Counted from the first letter of the stretch, positions 16,542 to 25,810 are shown. The stretch: DNA of 64,000 bases from Marinobacter flavimaris (GCF_002933295.1 NZ_PSSW01000006.1:62001-126000), one strand, 5' to 3'. The notes: generated by a model from the letters alone, not told the origin. Translations and numbers: made by a program.

Positions 16542-18527
16542 ATGCTCAATGCCGACGCCCTCAGCCAGTTGCGCCAGCTGAAATCGGATATCAAGGACAA
16601 CAAGGTGGTTTTTCCCGGAACAGTCAAAGCCACCAATGGCCGCTTCGGATTTGTTGCGCTCGACGAAGGCCGGGATGTCTTCCTGCCACCCGAGGAAATG
16701 CAGAAGGTGCTGCCCGGGGACCGGGTGAATGTCACCGAGCAGGAGGTTGAGAAAGGCAAAACCCAGGGTGTTGTGGACGAACTGCTGGAAACCCGCCTGA
16801 ACACCTTTGTTGGCCGTTACCTGGTGAAAGGCAAAGGCCATTTCGTGGTGCCCGAAACCCCGGGCATCAACCGCTGGATCTTCATTCCCCCCAAAGAGCG
16901 AATGAACGCCCAGCAGGACGATTACCTCTACTGTCAGATTCACAAGCATCCGATCAAGGATGGCAAGGGCCAGGCCAAGGTACTGCGGGTAATCGGCAAG
17001 GCGGGAGAACCCGGTATTGAACGCTCTTTCACCCTGGCTACCTTTGATCTGGCCGACACCTGGCCGGACGCGGTGCGTACACAGGCCGACAGCCTCAGTG
17101 AGAGTGATATCGAATCCCGGGAAGCCGGGCGGGAAGACCGCACGGATCGCCCGTATGTGACCATCGACAGCCCGGGCACCCAGGACATGGACGATGCCCT
17201 GCTGGCCGAACCCAACGCCACCGGCTGGACGCTGTCGATCGCCATTGCCGACCCGACCGCTGTGATCGAAACCGACAGCCCCGCGGAGCAGGAGGCGTTC
17301 AATCGCGCCACCGCCATTTACTTCCCGGGCGAACCCCTGCCCATGCTGCCTGACAGCATCAGCACCCGCCTGTGCTCTCTGATGCCAGACGTGAAGCGGC
17401 TGGCTCTGGTATGTGATCTTCAGGTTAACAACGATGGCAGCCTGGGCGACTACAGCTTTCACCAGGCGGTTATCCAGTCCAAGGGCAAGCTCAGCTACGA
17501 GCTCGTCTCAAACCTGATCGAAGGTCGGGAGGACGATGAGATCAAGGCACTTCCGGACGACGTTGCCAACAGCCTGGACCAGTTGCACCAGGCAGCGACA
17601 GCACTCAGGAAATGGCGCAGTGAACATGCGCTGCTGAGCGGCGACCGGCCGGAATTCCGCCTCCGGCTCGATGAAAACAAACGCATCCGGCTGATTGAAC
17701 CGTCCGTCCAGAATGAAGCCCATCGGCTGGTGGAAGAGTGCATGGTCGCCGCCAACCGCTGCGCCGCAGACTTCCTCGCCAACCAGACTGCAGGGTTGTT
17801 TATCCAGCACCCCGGGCTACGGGATGATCGCGCCGACAACATCCGGGCACTGATCGACAGCCACGCACCACATCTCTCGGGGGTTGATGCCCATCAGGCC
17901 GAAGGCTTCCGGAAACTGATGAAAGAAACCGATGCCCTGGAAGCCGAGGTGCCGGTCAAAGCCATACTGTCCCGCCAGCTGGCCCGGGCCGAACTGAGCT
18001 TCAAGCCCGCGCCTCACCAGGGTATGGGCCTGGACGCCTACACCACCTTTACTTCGCCACTGCGCAAGTTCTCGGACTTCTATGTCCACCGGCTGATCAA
18101 GTCGGCGCTGTGGGACACCCCCATGAAGGCCTTGACCGAGGATCAACTCGAGGCCCTGCAGGCTGCACAGATCCGCGCCCGTCAGGCGGCAAACAGTCTG
18201 GAAGCCTGGCTCAAGAGTGACTTTGCCAAAACACTCGGCGAAGAACCCATGAGCGGTGTGATCAGCCGCACGGTGCCCGCCGGTTTCTTTGTACGGCTGG
18301 ATGCCAACGGATTGGAAGGGTTCGTCAGCTGCAAGGATCTGGATGGCAAATACAGCTTTGACCCGGTCACTCTTCGCCTGATCCACAACAAGAACGGCCG
18401 AATCTTCCAGCTGGAGCAGCCGGTAACGGTAAGCTTTGCAGGCGTGGACGAAGAACGCAGGCAGATCAACTTCAAGCTGGTGGAAGCACAGGAGATCCCG
18501 ACCGGGACCGGCTCCGACGACGGTTGA
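16542..18527 (+). CDS. rnb: Exoribonuclease II
   Basis: Processive 3'-to-5' exoribonuclease of the RNB family. The 661 aa are close to the 644 of E. coli RNase II. N-terminal cold-shock-type RNA-binding domains begin around residues 20-60; the catalytic domain has DSPGTQDMDDALLAE with the metal-binding aspartates; SPLRKFSDFYVHR is the second conserved block; a C-terminal S1 domain (GVISRTVPAGFFVRLDANGLEGFV) ends the protein. Assigned to rnb rather than rnr because it lacks the longer RNase R extensions. Monocistronic by appearance, or with the small gene downstream. Confidence 0.88.
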   Translation: MLNADALSQLRQLKSDIKDNKVVFPGTVKATNGRFGFVALDEGRDVFLPPEEMQKVLPGDRVNVTEQEVEKGKTQGVVDELLETRLNTFVGRYLVKGKGHFVVPETPGINRWIFIPPKERMNAQQDDYLYCQIHKHPIKDGKGQAKVLRVIGKAGEPGIERSFTLATFDLADTWPDAVRTQADSLSESDIESREAGREDRTDRPYVTIDSPGTQDMDDALLAEPNATGWTLSIAIADPTAVIETDSPAEQEAFNRATAIYFPGEPLPMLPDSISTRLCSLMPDVKRLALVCDLQVNNDGSLGDYSFHQAVIQSKGKLSYELVSNLIEGREDDEIKALPDDVANSLDQLHQAATALRKWRSEHALLSGDRPEFRLRLDENKRIRLIEPSVQNEAHRLVEECMVAANRCAADFLANQTAGLFIQHPGLRDDRADNIRALIDSHAPHLSGVDAHQAEGFRKLMKETDALEAEVPVKAILSRQLARAELSFKPAPHQGMGLDAYTTFTSPLRKFSDFYVHRLIKSALWDTPMKALTEDQLEALQAAQIRARQAANSLEAWLKSDFAKTLGEEPMSGVISRTVPAGFFVRLDANGLEGFVSCKDLDGKYSFDPVTLRLIHNKNGRIFQLEQPVTVSFAGVDEERRQINFKLVEAQEIPTGTGSDDG

Positions 18528-18588
18528 AAAACCACACGGGCAGGCGCATCGTACTTACAAGGACATATTCCTTTGATGGAGGTGCGCC

Positions 18589-18792
18589 ATGCCCATCAGC
18601 CCTGACGAATTTCTGAAAAAGTACGGTTTTGACAAGGAAGAGGAAGAGCGGGACCACAGCCTGCGCCACAACGCCATGGAGCACGCCAAGCACCTGCGCC
18701 GGCCCCATGCGGGGACGCCCCACGACTGGGAAGAGTGGGAGCGCTACAAGCAGGAACACCCGGATGAAGTGGAAGACGACTCCGACAGCTGA
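18589..18792 (+). CDS. Small acidic hypothetical protein
   Basis: A 67-aa soluble, highly charged protein (EEEERDHSLRH, HDWEEWERYKQEHPDE, ending in an acidic DDSDS). No family is recognised. Coding is supported by GGAGG seven bases before the ATG and a good position 61 bp after rnb. It runs convergently against the acyltransferase gene, and a perfect 18-bp palindrome (18794-18811) lies between their stops. Confidence 0.6.
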   Translation: MPISPDEFLKKYGFDKEEEERDHSLRHNAMEHAKHLRRPHAGTPHDWEEWERYKQEHPDEVEDDSDS

Positions 18793-18793
18793 T

Positions 18794-18811
18794 GCCCGGT
18801 AATTACCGGGC
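18794..18811. terminator. Perfect 18-bp palindrome between convergent genes
   Basis: GCCCGGTAA/TTACCGGGC starts two bases after the stop of the small acidic gene and includes the stop codon of the acyltransferase gene. It could end transcription from both sides, but neither strand has a T-run after it. Confidence 0.4.
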
Positions 18812-19696
18812 CAGCATCCGCTCCAGCCGTTCATCCTTCGCCTGCCACTGATCCCCCAGCCAGTTTTTCACGTTCCGGCGGTGCTCTGCATCCGTTGAGT
18901 AGTCCCGGCCTTTCAGATGCTCCGGGATATCAACGGTGTGGATTTCCATTTTGACTTCCTTGACCCGGCCACAGATAAATTCCCAGAAGGTGGGTGCTCC
19001 GTCCGGATAGGCGATGGTCACGTCCACCAGGGTCTGGATCGAATCGCCCATGGCGTCGAGCACGAAGGCGGCACCGCCAGCCTTGGGCGTCAGCAGGTGC
19101 TTGTAGGCCGACTTCTGTTTGTCGTGTTTGGCCTGGGTAAACCGGGTGCCTTCGACAAAGTTCATCACACTCACCGGGGTGTACCGGAACTTCTCACAGG
19201 CCCTGCGGGTTGACCGAAGATCCTCGCCCCGCTTCTCCGGATGTTTGATCAGGTATTCCCGGGTGTAGCGCTTCATGAACGGGAAATCCAGACCCCACCA
19301 CGCGAGGCCGATCACCGGCACCCAGATCAGCTGCTGCTTGAGGAAGAACTTGAGGAACGGCGCCCGATGGTTGAACACCCGCTGCATGGCGAAGATATCC
19401 ACCCAGCTCTGGTGATTGGCCAGCACCAGGTACCAGCTTTCCCGCTGGAGGTTTTCGGCACCTTTCACATCCCATTTCGTGCCATGGGTCAGCTTCATCC
19501 AGCCGGTGTTGCAGGCAACCCAGGCTTCCGCGATCCAGATGATGACCCGAGTACACAGGACCCGGAAGCCCTGGATGGGGATGATGAGTTTGAGAATGGC
19601 CGGGATGTAGAGCAGGATGCACCAGAACAGGGTGTTGATTCCCAACAGGATAGAATTGAGTACACCGATGACGGGGGCAGGGAGAAAGCTGAGCAT
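18803..19696 (-). CDS. PlsC-like acyltransferase (YihG type)
   Basis: Transfers acyl groups to glycerol- or lysophospholipids in the inner membrane. The 297-aa protein has an N-terminal hydrophobic region (helices about 5-30 and 35-55), then the acyltransferase motif NHQSWVD (HX4D) and FVEGTRFTQ (the FPEGTR-like substrate motif). The length and N-terminal helices match the YihG/YihE branch in E. coli. The frame runs open far upstream into the divergent hydrolase, but ATG 19696 (MLSFLPAP) is the first start consistent with the family. Substrate specificity is unknown. Confidence 0.85.
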   Translation of the reverse strand: MLSFLPAPVIGVLNSILLGINTLFWCILLYIPAILKLIIPIQGFRVLCTRVIIWIAEAWVACNTGWMKLTHGTKWDVKGAENLQRESWYLVLANHQSWVDIFAMQRVFNHRAPFLKFFLKQQLIWVPVIGLAWWGLDFPFMKRYTREYLIKHPEKRGEDLRSTRRACEKFRYTPVSVMNFVEGTRFTQAKHDKQKSAYKHLLTPKAGGAAFVLDAMGDSIQTLVDVTIAYPDGAPTFWEFICGRVKEVKMEIHTVDIPEHLKGRDYSTDAEHRRNVKNWLGDQWQAKDERLERMLAR

Positions 19697-19809
19697 GGCG
19701 GTCCTGTTTCTGGTTATTGTTTCCAAATAGGGGCTAATGATAGCAACCACAGACCGCATTGGGCAGTGGCCTGAAGTGACCGGTTTGCCCACCGGTTTGG
19801 ACACTTCTG

Positions 19810-19835
19810 CCATGGTGATTTGCGCCTCACCATGG
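19810..19835. promoter_or_regulatory. 9-bp inverted repeat in divergent promoter region
   Basis: CCATGGTGA and TCACCATGG, separated by eight bases, form a perfect dyad in the 213-bp gap between the divergent acyltransferase and PhaC-like genes. Just left of it (about 19778-19798) ACCGGTTTG occurs twice in direct orientation. A -10-like TATAGT lies at 19888-19893. An operator for a dimeric regulator is possible but not shown. Confidence 0.35.
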
Positions 19836-19909
19836 ATAATCTCGATGTCTGGCCTGCGAGACGGGACAGTAGAAGTTCGGTAATCCGTATAGTGAGCGTC
19901 AAATTCTCC

Positions 19910-21073
19910 ATGGACATTCCCATGCCCAATCTCTTCAAATCCGCCGCTGACCGGGCGGCAGGCGTTACCCGGCAAACGGCCCTTTATGCCGGCAACGCTT
20001 TCGACCGGGTGTTCCGGGCCGCCAGTCTGGTGCAGGCCGGGCAGACGCCGTTTGAAACCCTGTATACCGATGGTCTGGTCAGCCTGCGTTACTACCCACC
20101 ACTGGCCGAGGATTTCATCGAGCTGGAAGGCGAGACCATTGCGGTTGAGCGCACGGCCCATAAGACACCGATTGTGATCGTGCCGCCCCTGGCGGTGAAT
20201 ATGCTGATCTACGATCTGTTTCCCCAGCGCAGTCTGGTTCGGTTTCTGCGTGCCAAGGGATTTGAGGTCTATCTGATCGACTGGGGCATGCCCACGCGGG
20301 AACACAGTCACTACAACCTGCATACCTATGTGGCCGAGTTGCTGCCGGCCTACCTGAACCGGGTTCGGGAGCATAGCGGTGAACAGGAGTTGTCGCTGCA
20401 TGGCTGGAGTATGGGTGGCATGTTCACGCTGTTCTATTCCGCGCTCAGCAACGATCAACATGTGCGCAATGCCATTGTGCTGGGCTCGCCGATCGACAGC
20501 CATGCATCCGGGATCCTGGGGCTTGTGAATCAGCGCATGGCGGATGTGGCCGGGTTTGTGCGGAAACGCACCGGGTTCCGGCTTCACGATGTGAAACCTC
20601 ACTGGTTTCATACCCCCGGCTGGGCCAATACCATCGGGTTCAAGCTGACCAATCCGATTGCCAGCGTGATGAGTTACTGGGAACTGATCATCCGTCTGGG
20701 TGACCGGGAGTTTGTCACCAACCACGCCACCACGTCGGCGTTTCTGGACCGTATGGTGGCCTACCCCGGCGGGATCATTCAGGACACGGTGGTGAGGGTC
20801 TGGATCGACAATCAGCTGTCAAAAGGTGAGATCCAGATCGGTGAAGATGTTGCCAGGCTGGATAATGTGAGTGCCAACTTACTGGCCATCGCCGGGGGCG
20901 ACGATACGCTGGTGACGCCGGGTGCGGCCAAGCGGGTGATGGATCATGTGAGCTCTACGGACAAGACGTTCCGGGTTGTGCCGGGTGGTCATATGGGCAT
21001 TCTTGCGGGGAGTAAGGCGCCTCGTCAGAGTTGGCTGGAGTTGGCGGATTGGCTCGCTTTTCGGTCGGACTGA
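19910..21073 (+). CDS. PhaC-like alpha/beta hydrolase with Ser nucleophile
   Basis: The 387-aa protein resembles polyhydroxyalkanoate synthases: FEVYLIDWGMPTREHSHYNLHTYV, a nucleophile elbow GWSMGG, and GGDDTLVTPGAAKRVMD with a late His in PGGHMGILAGS. True PhaC enzymes have Cys in G-x-C-x-G; this one has Ser, so polymerisation is doubtful and a depolymerase or esterase role is as likely. No phaE, phaR or phasin gene is nearby. ATG 19910 was chosen; ATG 19922 fits nearly as well, with TATAGT about 20-30 bp upstream. Ends just before repeat copy R1. Confidence 0.72.
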   Translation: MDIPMPNLFKSAADRAAGVTRQTALYAGNAFDRVFRAASLVQAGQTPFETLYTDGLVSLRYYPPLAEDFIELEGETIAVERTAHKTPIVIVPPLAVNMLIYDLFPQRSLVRFLRAKGFEVYLIDWGMPTREHSHYNLHTYVAELLPAYLNRVREHSGEQELSLHGWSMGGMFTLFYSALSNDQHVRNAIVLGSPIDSHASGILGLVNQRMADVAGFVRKRTGFRLHDVKPHWFHTPGWANTIGFKLTNPIASVMSYWELIIRLGDREFVTNHATTSAFLDRMVAYPGGIIQDTVVRVWIDNQLSKGEIQIGEDVARLDNVSANLLAIAGGDDTLVTPGAAKRVMDHVSSTDKTFRVVPGGHMGILAGSKAPRQSWLELADWLAFRSD

Positions 21074-21095
21074 GTTTTTGAGTTTGGAGTTTGCC

Positions 21096-21211
21096 GGCAG
21101 GTGTCGGGGAGGGCTTTCCAAAACACGCTCCTTGCGGCACGTCCATGTGACGCTTGACTGTCGCCATCCATGGCGACAGACAGTTTTGGAAAGCCCTCCC
21201 CGACACCTGCC
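21096..21211 (-). repeat. Three-way-junction repeat, copy R1
   Basis: A perfect 29-bp inverted repeat (21096-21124 with 21183-21211) encloses a 58-nt core. The core holds hairpin 1 (21134-21153, GCGGCAC/GTGACGC with one mismatch) and hairpin 2 (21158-21179, ten perfect pairs around CC). Strand is given for the GGA-loop sense. It fills most of the gap between the convergent PhaC-like and haloacid dehalogenase genes and is in the 3' direction of the latter. Family A boundary: CCAAAAC/GTTTTGG. Confidence 0.92.
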
Positions 21212-21221
21212 TCCTCTTACT

Positions 21222-21893
21222 TCAGAGGTTTTTCAGTGTTTCCTGCAGTTCTGAAAGGCTGTTGATCACTGCTGAGGGTTGAATCCCCCAGTCTTCAAAT
21301 ACCTTGTTCGGATCCCTCTGTACCCAGATTGCGAGTAATCCTGCAGCTCGTGCACCAATCACATCCCAGGCGTTACTGGACACAAGACACAGGGGTTTTT
21401 CCCAGGAACCGGTTGCGCGCCGGGCATAGGTGTAAACGGCAGGATCAGGTTTGAAACTCTTGATATCGTCTACCGATACCAGGCCTTCAAATTGGTCGAG
21501 CAAGTCGTTGTGCCCGAGCACTTTCTCCAGTGCTGGATAACCACCATTGGAGAATGCGAACAGCGGGTACTCGCCTCTGAGACTCTTTAACGCCGGCAAC
21601 GCGTCCTCGAACGCGGGCAAAGACAGGTAGGCTGCCATCAGGGCGTTTTCGCGCTCTTCGGACAGGGTCAGTTTATGGGTGGCCATGGCGTAGCGCAGGG
21701 CTTGTCGGGTGCAGATACCGAAGTCTTCGTAGACTTTCATCAGGCCCTTGCGAAACGAGAACTCCAATTGCTTCTCCCGCCACAGCGCGGCCACGGCTTC
21801 TGCCCTGTCGCCCGCGTCTTCCGCCAGCAGGCGGGACATGCCCATGGGGTCAACCAGGGTTCCGTAGACGTCGAAAGCGAGGGTCATGGTCAT
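21222..21893 (-). CDS. (S)-2-haloacid dehalogenase type II (HAD family)
   Basis: A 223-aa HAD hydrolase. Asp8 in LAFDVYGTLVD is the expected nucleophile; FAFSNGGYPAL carries motif II; SFKPDPAVY and SSNAWDVIGARAAG are typical of L-2-haloacid dehalogenases and separate them from phosphatases in this superfamily. The enzyme removes halogen from 2-halo acids with inversion. It is alone on its strand here, divergent from a lipoprotein hydrolase, and its 3' flank is repeat R1. Physiological substrate unknown; a broad-substrate phosphatase role is less likely. Confidence 0.85.
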   Translation of the reverse strand: MTMTLAFDVYGTLVDPMGMSRLLAEDAGDRAEAVAALWREKQLEFSFRKGLMKVYEDFGICTRQALRYAMATHKLTLSEERENALMAAYLSLPAFEDALPALKSLRGEYPLFAFSNGGYPALEKVLGHNDLLDQFEGLVSVDDIKSFKPDPAVYTYARRATGSWEKPLCLVSSNAWDVIGARAAGLLAIWVQRDPNKVFEDWGIQPSAVINSLSELQETLKNL

Positions 21894-22026
21894 CGGTGGG
21901 GCTCCTCATCCGGAAGGGGGTTCGGGGTCATATACTGGAGTCACAGTATCGGGATTTGAACGATCACTCAACACAGTCAGCAATGACGACGGTAAATACC
22001 AAAGGGGCGAAACCCACACGCCGGCT

Positions 22027-23250
22027 ATGACTATCCTCAGGACTTTACTTGTTTTACTGGTGCTGGCCGCCACTGCCGCCTGCGCCACCAGCACTCAACT
22101 CTACAGCCCCGGGCCCTCAACCCTGGGCGCCGAGCCGGTTACCGACTTCGACCGCTACGTGGAATCTGTCAAAGCCTATGTCGATACCAATCTGGTGCCG
22201 GTTTACGGGTTTGAGCGGGAGCAGCAGGTGCAGTGGAACCTGCCGTACCGGCTGGCACCGGCGGCAGGTTGCAGCTCCGGGGATCGTGCCGGGATCCTAT
22301 TGGTTCACGGCCTGAGCGATTCACCCTTTGTGTTCCGGGATCTGGCCCGTTACCTGGCGGATCAGTGCGTTGAAGTCCGGACGCTGTTGCTGCAGGGACA
22401 TGGCACCCGGCCCGGCGATATGGTGACGGCCAGCGCCGAGGTCTGGCGCGAACAGGTACGCAATCACTTTATTGCCCTGTCGCAGGAGGTGGATCGGGCG
22501 TTTATTGGCGGTTTTTCTCTGGGCGGGGCACTGGCCACAGATTACGCGCTTTCAGAGACCGGTCCTCGACCGGCGGGTCTGATTGCGGTTGCACCGGCCT
22601 GGCAGCTTAACGGTTTGCGGGACTACCTCTGGCTGGCGCCCATCGCCGACGTGTTTGCTGATTTTGTAGAGAAGGAGCCCGAACTTAATCCGGTGAAGTA
22701 CGAGTCGTTTTCCTTCAACGCCGGCAGTCAGATCGGCGACGTCATATCGGCGGCCCAGGGCCGGATAATTCAGCAAGAAAGTATCGATATGCCTTTGTTC
22801 CTGGCTGCCACGGAGGCAGACTCGGTGATAAATCTCGAGTTTCTCGTCACGCAGTTCAGGGAACGGTTCAGCAACCCCGGGAACGCCATGGTGATCTTTC
22901 GGGATACCCGCACGCCCTGGCCCGAGGCGCAGGCCGATGAGCGCATCCGTTTTCTGAACAGCTATCTGCCTGACGCCAATATCCTGGAGTTCTCGCACCA
23001 GTCGCTGCTGATTGCTCCGAACAACGAACTCTATGGCCTGGGCGCGCCACTGCAGCGATGCCTGGAACCGAATAACATCTCTCTGGAGGGTTGCCGGCAG
23101 TTGCCGGAGGAAGATCTCTGGTTCAGTGCCTGGCACGACACGGAGCGTCCGGTGTATACCAGCCGGCTGACTTACAACCCCTGGTTCGACGATCTGGCAG
23201 AGGCTGTTGGAACATTCATTCAGGCAAACGAATCAGGCGAGGCGCCGTAG
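22027..23250 (+). CDS. Lipoprotein alpha/beta hydrolase
   Basis: The 407-aa protein has a lipoprotein signal peptide with lipobox LAATAAC, placing it in the cell envelope. The hydrolase core has LLVHGLSDSPFVFRDLARYL, a nucleophile elbow GFSLGG, and a late catalytic-triad region. This resembles secreted carboxylesterases. The start ATG 22027 is set by the lipobox; the open frame upstream has no signal. ATACTG/CAGTAT (21932-21949) upstream may be a regulatory dyad. It precedes a LysR gene by 33 bp, possibly cotranscribed. Substrate unknown. Confidence 0.78.
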   Translation: MTILRTLLVLLVLAATAACATSTQLYSPGPSTLGAEPVTDFDRYVESVKAYVDTNLVPVYGFEREQQVQWNLPYRLAPAAGCSSGDRAGILLVHGLSDSPFVFRDLARYLADQCVEVRTLLLQGHGTRPGDMVTASAEVWREQVRNHFIALSQEVDRAFIGGFSLGGALATDYALSETGPRPAGLIAVAPAWQLNGLRDYLWLAPIADVFADFVEKEPELNPVKYESFSFNAGSQIGDVISAAQGRIIQQESIDMPLFLAATEADSVINLEFLVTQFRERFSNPGNAMVIFRDTRTPWPEAQADERIRFLNSYLPDANILEFSHQSLLIAPNNELYGLGAPLQRCLEPNNISLEGCRQLPEEDLWFSAWHDTERPVYTSRLTYNPWFDDLAEAVGTFIQANESGEAP

Positions 23251-23283
23251 CGCCACCGCAGGCATCGGGTTACACTGCCATTC

Positions 23284-24195
23284 ATGAACCCGATTGATAC
23301 ATTCAACCTGGATTTCCGGGCCCTCAGCACCTTTCTGGCGGTGCTTGATGAAGGCAGCGTGTCCCGCGCGGCAGTCAGGCTGGGCGTTACCCAGTCTGCG
23401 GTGAGTCACACGCTGGAACGTCTGCGCCAGGCCCTGGGCGACCCCCTGTTCGTGAAGTCCGGGCGCGGCATTGTGCCAACCCGCTACGCACTTCAGGCCG
23501 GGCCCCATATCCGCCAGATTTTGGATGACCTGCAGTCGCTGTCCTCGGGCCCGCCGTTCAGTCCCGCCACGGCAGAGTTCACCTTCACGATTGCTGCCAA
23601 TGACTACCAGCGGGACCTGCTTTTGCCGGGCCTGGTGCGAACGTTGCGGCAGGAAGCTCCGGGCATCAGCCTTCAGGTGATTCCATCTGGCATTCCTCGG
23701 GCAGACCTTTTGCGGAAGGATGTCTGTGATCTGGTGATTTCTCCCCACGCGCCGGAGGCGACGGACATTATGCAGCGGGGCCTGATGGCCGATCGCATGG
23801 TGGTGTTCTATGATCCTGAACACCGGAAACCGCCAGCGGATCTGCCGGAATACCTTAAGGCAGACCACATTGCCCTGTTGTTCGCCACCGGCGAAAAACC
23901 GACTGTGGAAACCGCCATGGACACCCGTGGTCTGGTTCGTCGCAATGTGGTGACGGTCTCCAACTTCTCCGGCCTACCGGAGTTCCTCCGCGGAACAGAT
24001 ATGCTTGCTACGGCCCCGGAGGGCATGAGCAAACACTTACTCCGGGACTTCGCCTGGGTTCCGCTACCTTTTGATTTCAAACCCTTTACCCTGCTAATGC
24101 TGTGGCACCGCCGCAATCAGAACGATCCCGCCCACAAGTGGCTGCGCAACCAGGTGAATGCCGTTGCCGCTACCCTCAACGGTCTTAAAAGTTAA
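23284..24195 (+). CDS. LysR family transcriptional regulator
   Basis: A 303-aa regulator with an N-terminal winged helix-turn-helix (FRALSTFLAVLDEGSVSRAA, then TQSAVSHTLERLRQALGDPLF) and a periplasmic-binding-protein-like effector domain (about 95-300). The sequence resembles the NodD/LeuO-like branch. Its neighbours are a lipoprotein hydrolase upstream and, across repeat R2, an MFS efflux gene downstream on the same strand. It may control either. Effector not predictable. Confidence 0.9.
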   Translation: MNPIDTFNLDFRALSTFLAVLDEGSVSRAAVRLGVTQSAVSHTLERLRQALGDPLFVKSGRGIVPTRYALQAGPHIRQILDDLQSLSSGPPFSPATAEFTFTIAANDYQRDLLLPGLVRTLRQEAPGISLQVIPSGIPRADLLRKDVCDLVISPHAPEATDIMQRGLMADRMVVFYDPEHRKPPADLPEYLKADHIALLFATGEKPTVETAMDTRGLVRRNVVTVSNFSGLPEFLRGTDMLATAPEGMSKHLLRDFAWVPLPFDFKPFTLLMLWHRRNQNDPAHKWLRNQVNAVAATLNGLKS

Positions 24196-24285
24196 TCAAT
24201 TAGTTTTGCTCATAGGTTGTATGAGCTTTGCTGGCGTTATCTTCTTACCTCCTCTCACCTAGACTGCCATTACTCGGCGGTCGGC

Positions 24286-24389
24286 CAGGTTGGGAAAGGC
24301 TTTCCAAAACACGCTACGAGCACATCCATGTGCGCTTGTTTCGGGCCATCCTTGGCCCTCTACAGTTTTGGAAAGCCTTTCCCAACCTG
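24286..24389 (-). repeat. Three-way-junction repeat, copy R2
   Basis: A perfect 25-bp inverted repeat (24286-24310 with 24365-24389) encloses a 54-nt core with hairpin 1 (24320-24333, GCACAT/ATGTGC) and hairpin 2 (24343-24358, GGGCCA/TGGCCC). Both inner stems differ from R1 yet stay paired. It lies between the LysR and MFS genes; the GGA-loop strand is antisense to both. Family A boundary. Confidence 0.92.
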
Positions 24390-24438
24390 ACCTGTCGTTA
24401 CTCTTTCGGTAACTCTCTGAAAACGCATTAGGAAACAC

Positions 24439-25659
24439 ATGCTGACTTTGACCAGTGTCTGGACAACGATACTTCTTGCCGCCGCTGTGGCCCTTGGGCC
24501 GCTGGCAACGGACATGTATCTGCCGGCACTGCCTCAGATTGGTTCAGACTTTGGCACCGGTACCGATCAGGTTCAGCTGACGCTGAGTCTGTATATGGTC
24601 GGCTTTGCCATTGCTCAGCTGATTTGCGGTCCGTTGGCAGATCGCTTTGGTCGCAAGCCGATCATGATTGGTGGTTTCGTGCTTTTCGCCATTGCCAGCA
24701 TTGGCTGTGCCCTGGCGTCGAACATCGAAACGCTGATTCTGTGCCGTTTCCTGCAAGCGCTTGGTGGTTCTGCCGGCCCGGTCCTGGGTCGGGCGGCGAT
24801 TCGGGATATTTACACGCCCCGCGAAGCTGCCAAGATCTTGGCGATCCTTGCCAGCATCATGGCACTGGCGCCTGCCGTTGCACCGACCATTGGCGGTCTG
24901 CTGACCGCCAGCCTCGGCTGGTCATCGGTGTTCCTTGCATTGGGTGGCTACGCCCTGGTGATGGCGGTGGTTGTGGCCTTCGGTATTCCCGAGCCGATGC
25001 GCCCGGAACATCGCCAATCCCTTAAAATCGGCAGCCTGCTGCGGAACTATCGGACCATCGCGAAGGACATCAGCTTCGTGGGCTACACCCTGACCAACGC
25101 GCTGATCTTTTCCGGACTGTTTGCGTTCCTGTCCGGTTCTTCGTTCGTCCTGATCGATTTCCTGGGCGTACCGACCGAGCAGTTCGGCCTGTACTTCGCC
25201 TGTATGGTGGCCGGTTATATTGTCGGCAACCTGACCGCCGTCCGTCTCGGCCGTCGCCTGGTGCCGGACCAGATCCTTGTACGCGGCCTGATCATTGCTG
25301 TGGCTGGCGGCAGCCTTATGGCCGTGCTGGCACTGAGTGAAGTGTTCAACGTCTGGGCAGTCATTCTGCCCCAGGCCCTGTTCATGATCGGCACCGGGAT
25401 GGTCCTGCCCCAGACCATGGCCGGCGCCCTGGCGAACTTCCCCACCATGGCCGGCTCCGCCTCGGCCCTGTTCGGCTTCACCCAGATGGCCGTCGCCGCT
25501 GTTGCCGGCATGCTCGTCGGCCACCTGCACGATGGCACCTCTCTGGTAATGGCCTTGATCATCGCCGCCTGCGCAGCACTCGCGATGGCCTGTTATCTGC
25601 TGCTGGTTCAGCGTTATCCTGCGAAAGGTTTCGAACCACAATCAATAACCAGTAATTGA
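24439..25659 (+). CDS. Bcr/CflA family multidrug efflux transporter
   Basis: A 406-aa major-facilitator protein with twelve predicted helices. The first loop has PLATDMYLPALPQIG, a hallmark of the Bcr/CflA (drug:H+ antiporter, DHA1) branch, and the second has GPLADRFGRKPIMIGG, the conserved MFS motif A. It exports drugs or small metabolites using the proton gradient. AGGA precedes the ATG by six bases. Repeats R2 and R3 flank the gene on both sides. Substrate unknown. Confidence 0.9.
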   Translation: MLTLTSVWTTILLAAAVALGPLATDMYLPALPQIGSDFGTGTDQVQLTLSLYMVGFAIAQLICGPLADRFGRKPIMIGGFVLFAIASIGCALASNIETLILCRFLQALGGSAGPVLGRAAIRDIYTPREAAKILAILASIMALAPAVAPTIGGLLTASLGWSSVFLALGGYALVMAVVVAFGIPEPMRPEHRQSLKIGSLLRNYRTIAKDISFVGYTLTNALIFSGLFAFLSGSSFVLIDFLGVPTEQFGLYFACMVAGYIVGNLTAVRLGRRLVPDQILVRGLIIAVAGGSLMAVLALSEVFNVWAVILPQALFMIGTGMVLPQTMAGALANFPTMAGSASALFGFTQMAVAAVAGMLVGHLHDGTSLVMALIIAACAALAMACYLLLVQRYPAKGFEPQSITSN

Positions 25660-25698
25660 AGTCTAATGGCCTCAGGGGAAAAGACTCTGATGCTAGGA

Positions 25699-25810
25699 GG
25701 CTGATGCGGGAGGGCTTTCCAAAACTGTCTGTCGCCATGGATGGCGACAGCCAAGCGTCACAGGGACGTGCCGCAAGGAGCGTGTTTTGGAAAGCCCTCC
25801 CGCATCAGCC
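25699..25810 (+). repeat. Three-way-junction repeat, copy R3
   Basis: A perfect 27-bp inverted repeat (25699-25725 with 25784-25810) encloses a 58-nt core with hairpin 2 (25729-25750) and hairpin 1 (25755-25774). It is inverted relative to R1 but nearly identical in the core. It lies between the MFS and tpx genes; GGA loops read in the sense of tpx, whose start is 88 bp further on. Family A. Confidence 0.92.

Noticed and set aside
19697..20725. N-terminal extension of the acyltransferase frame
   Set aside because: It runs through the divergent PhaC-like gene. The family start is at 19696.
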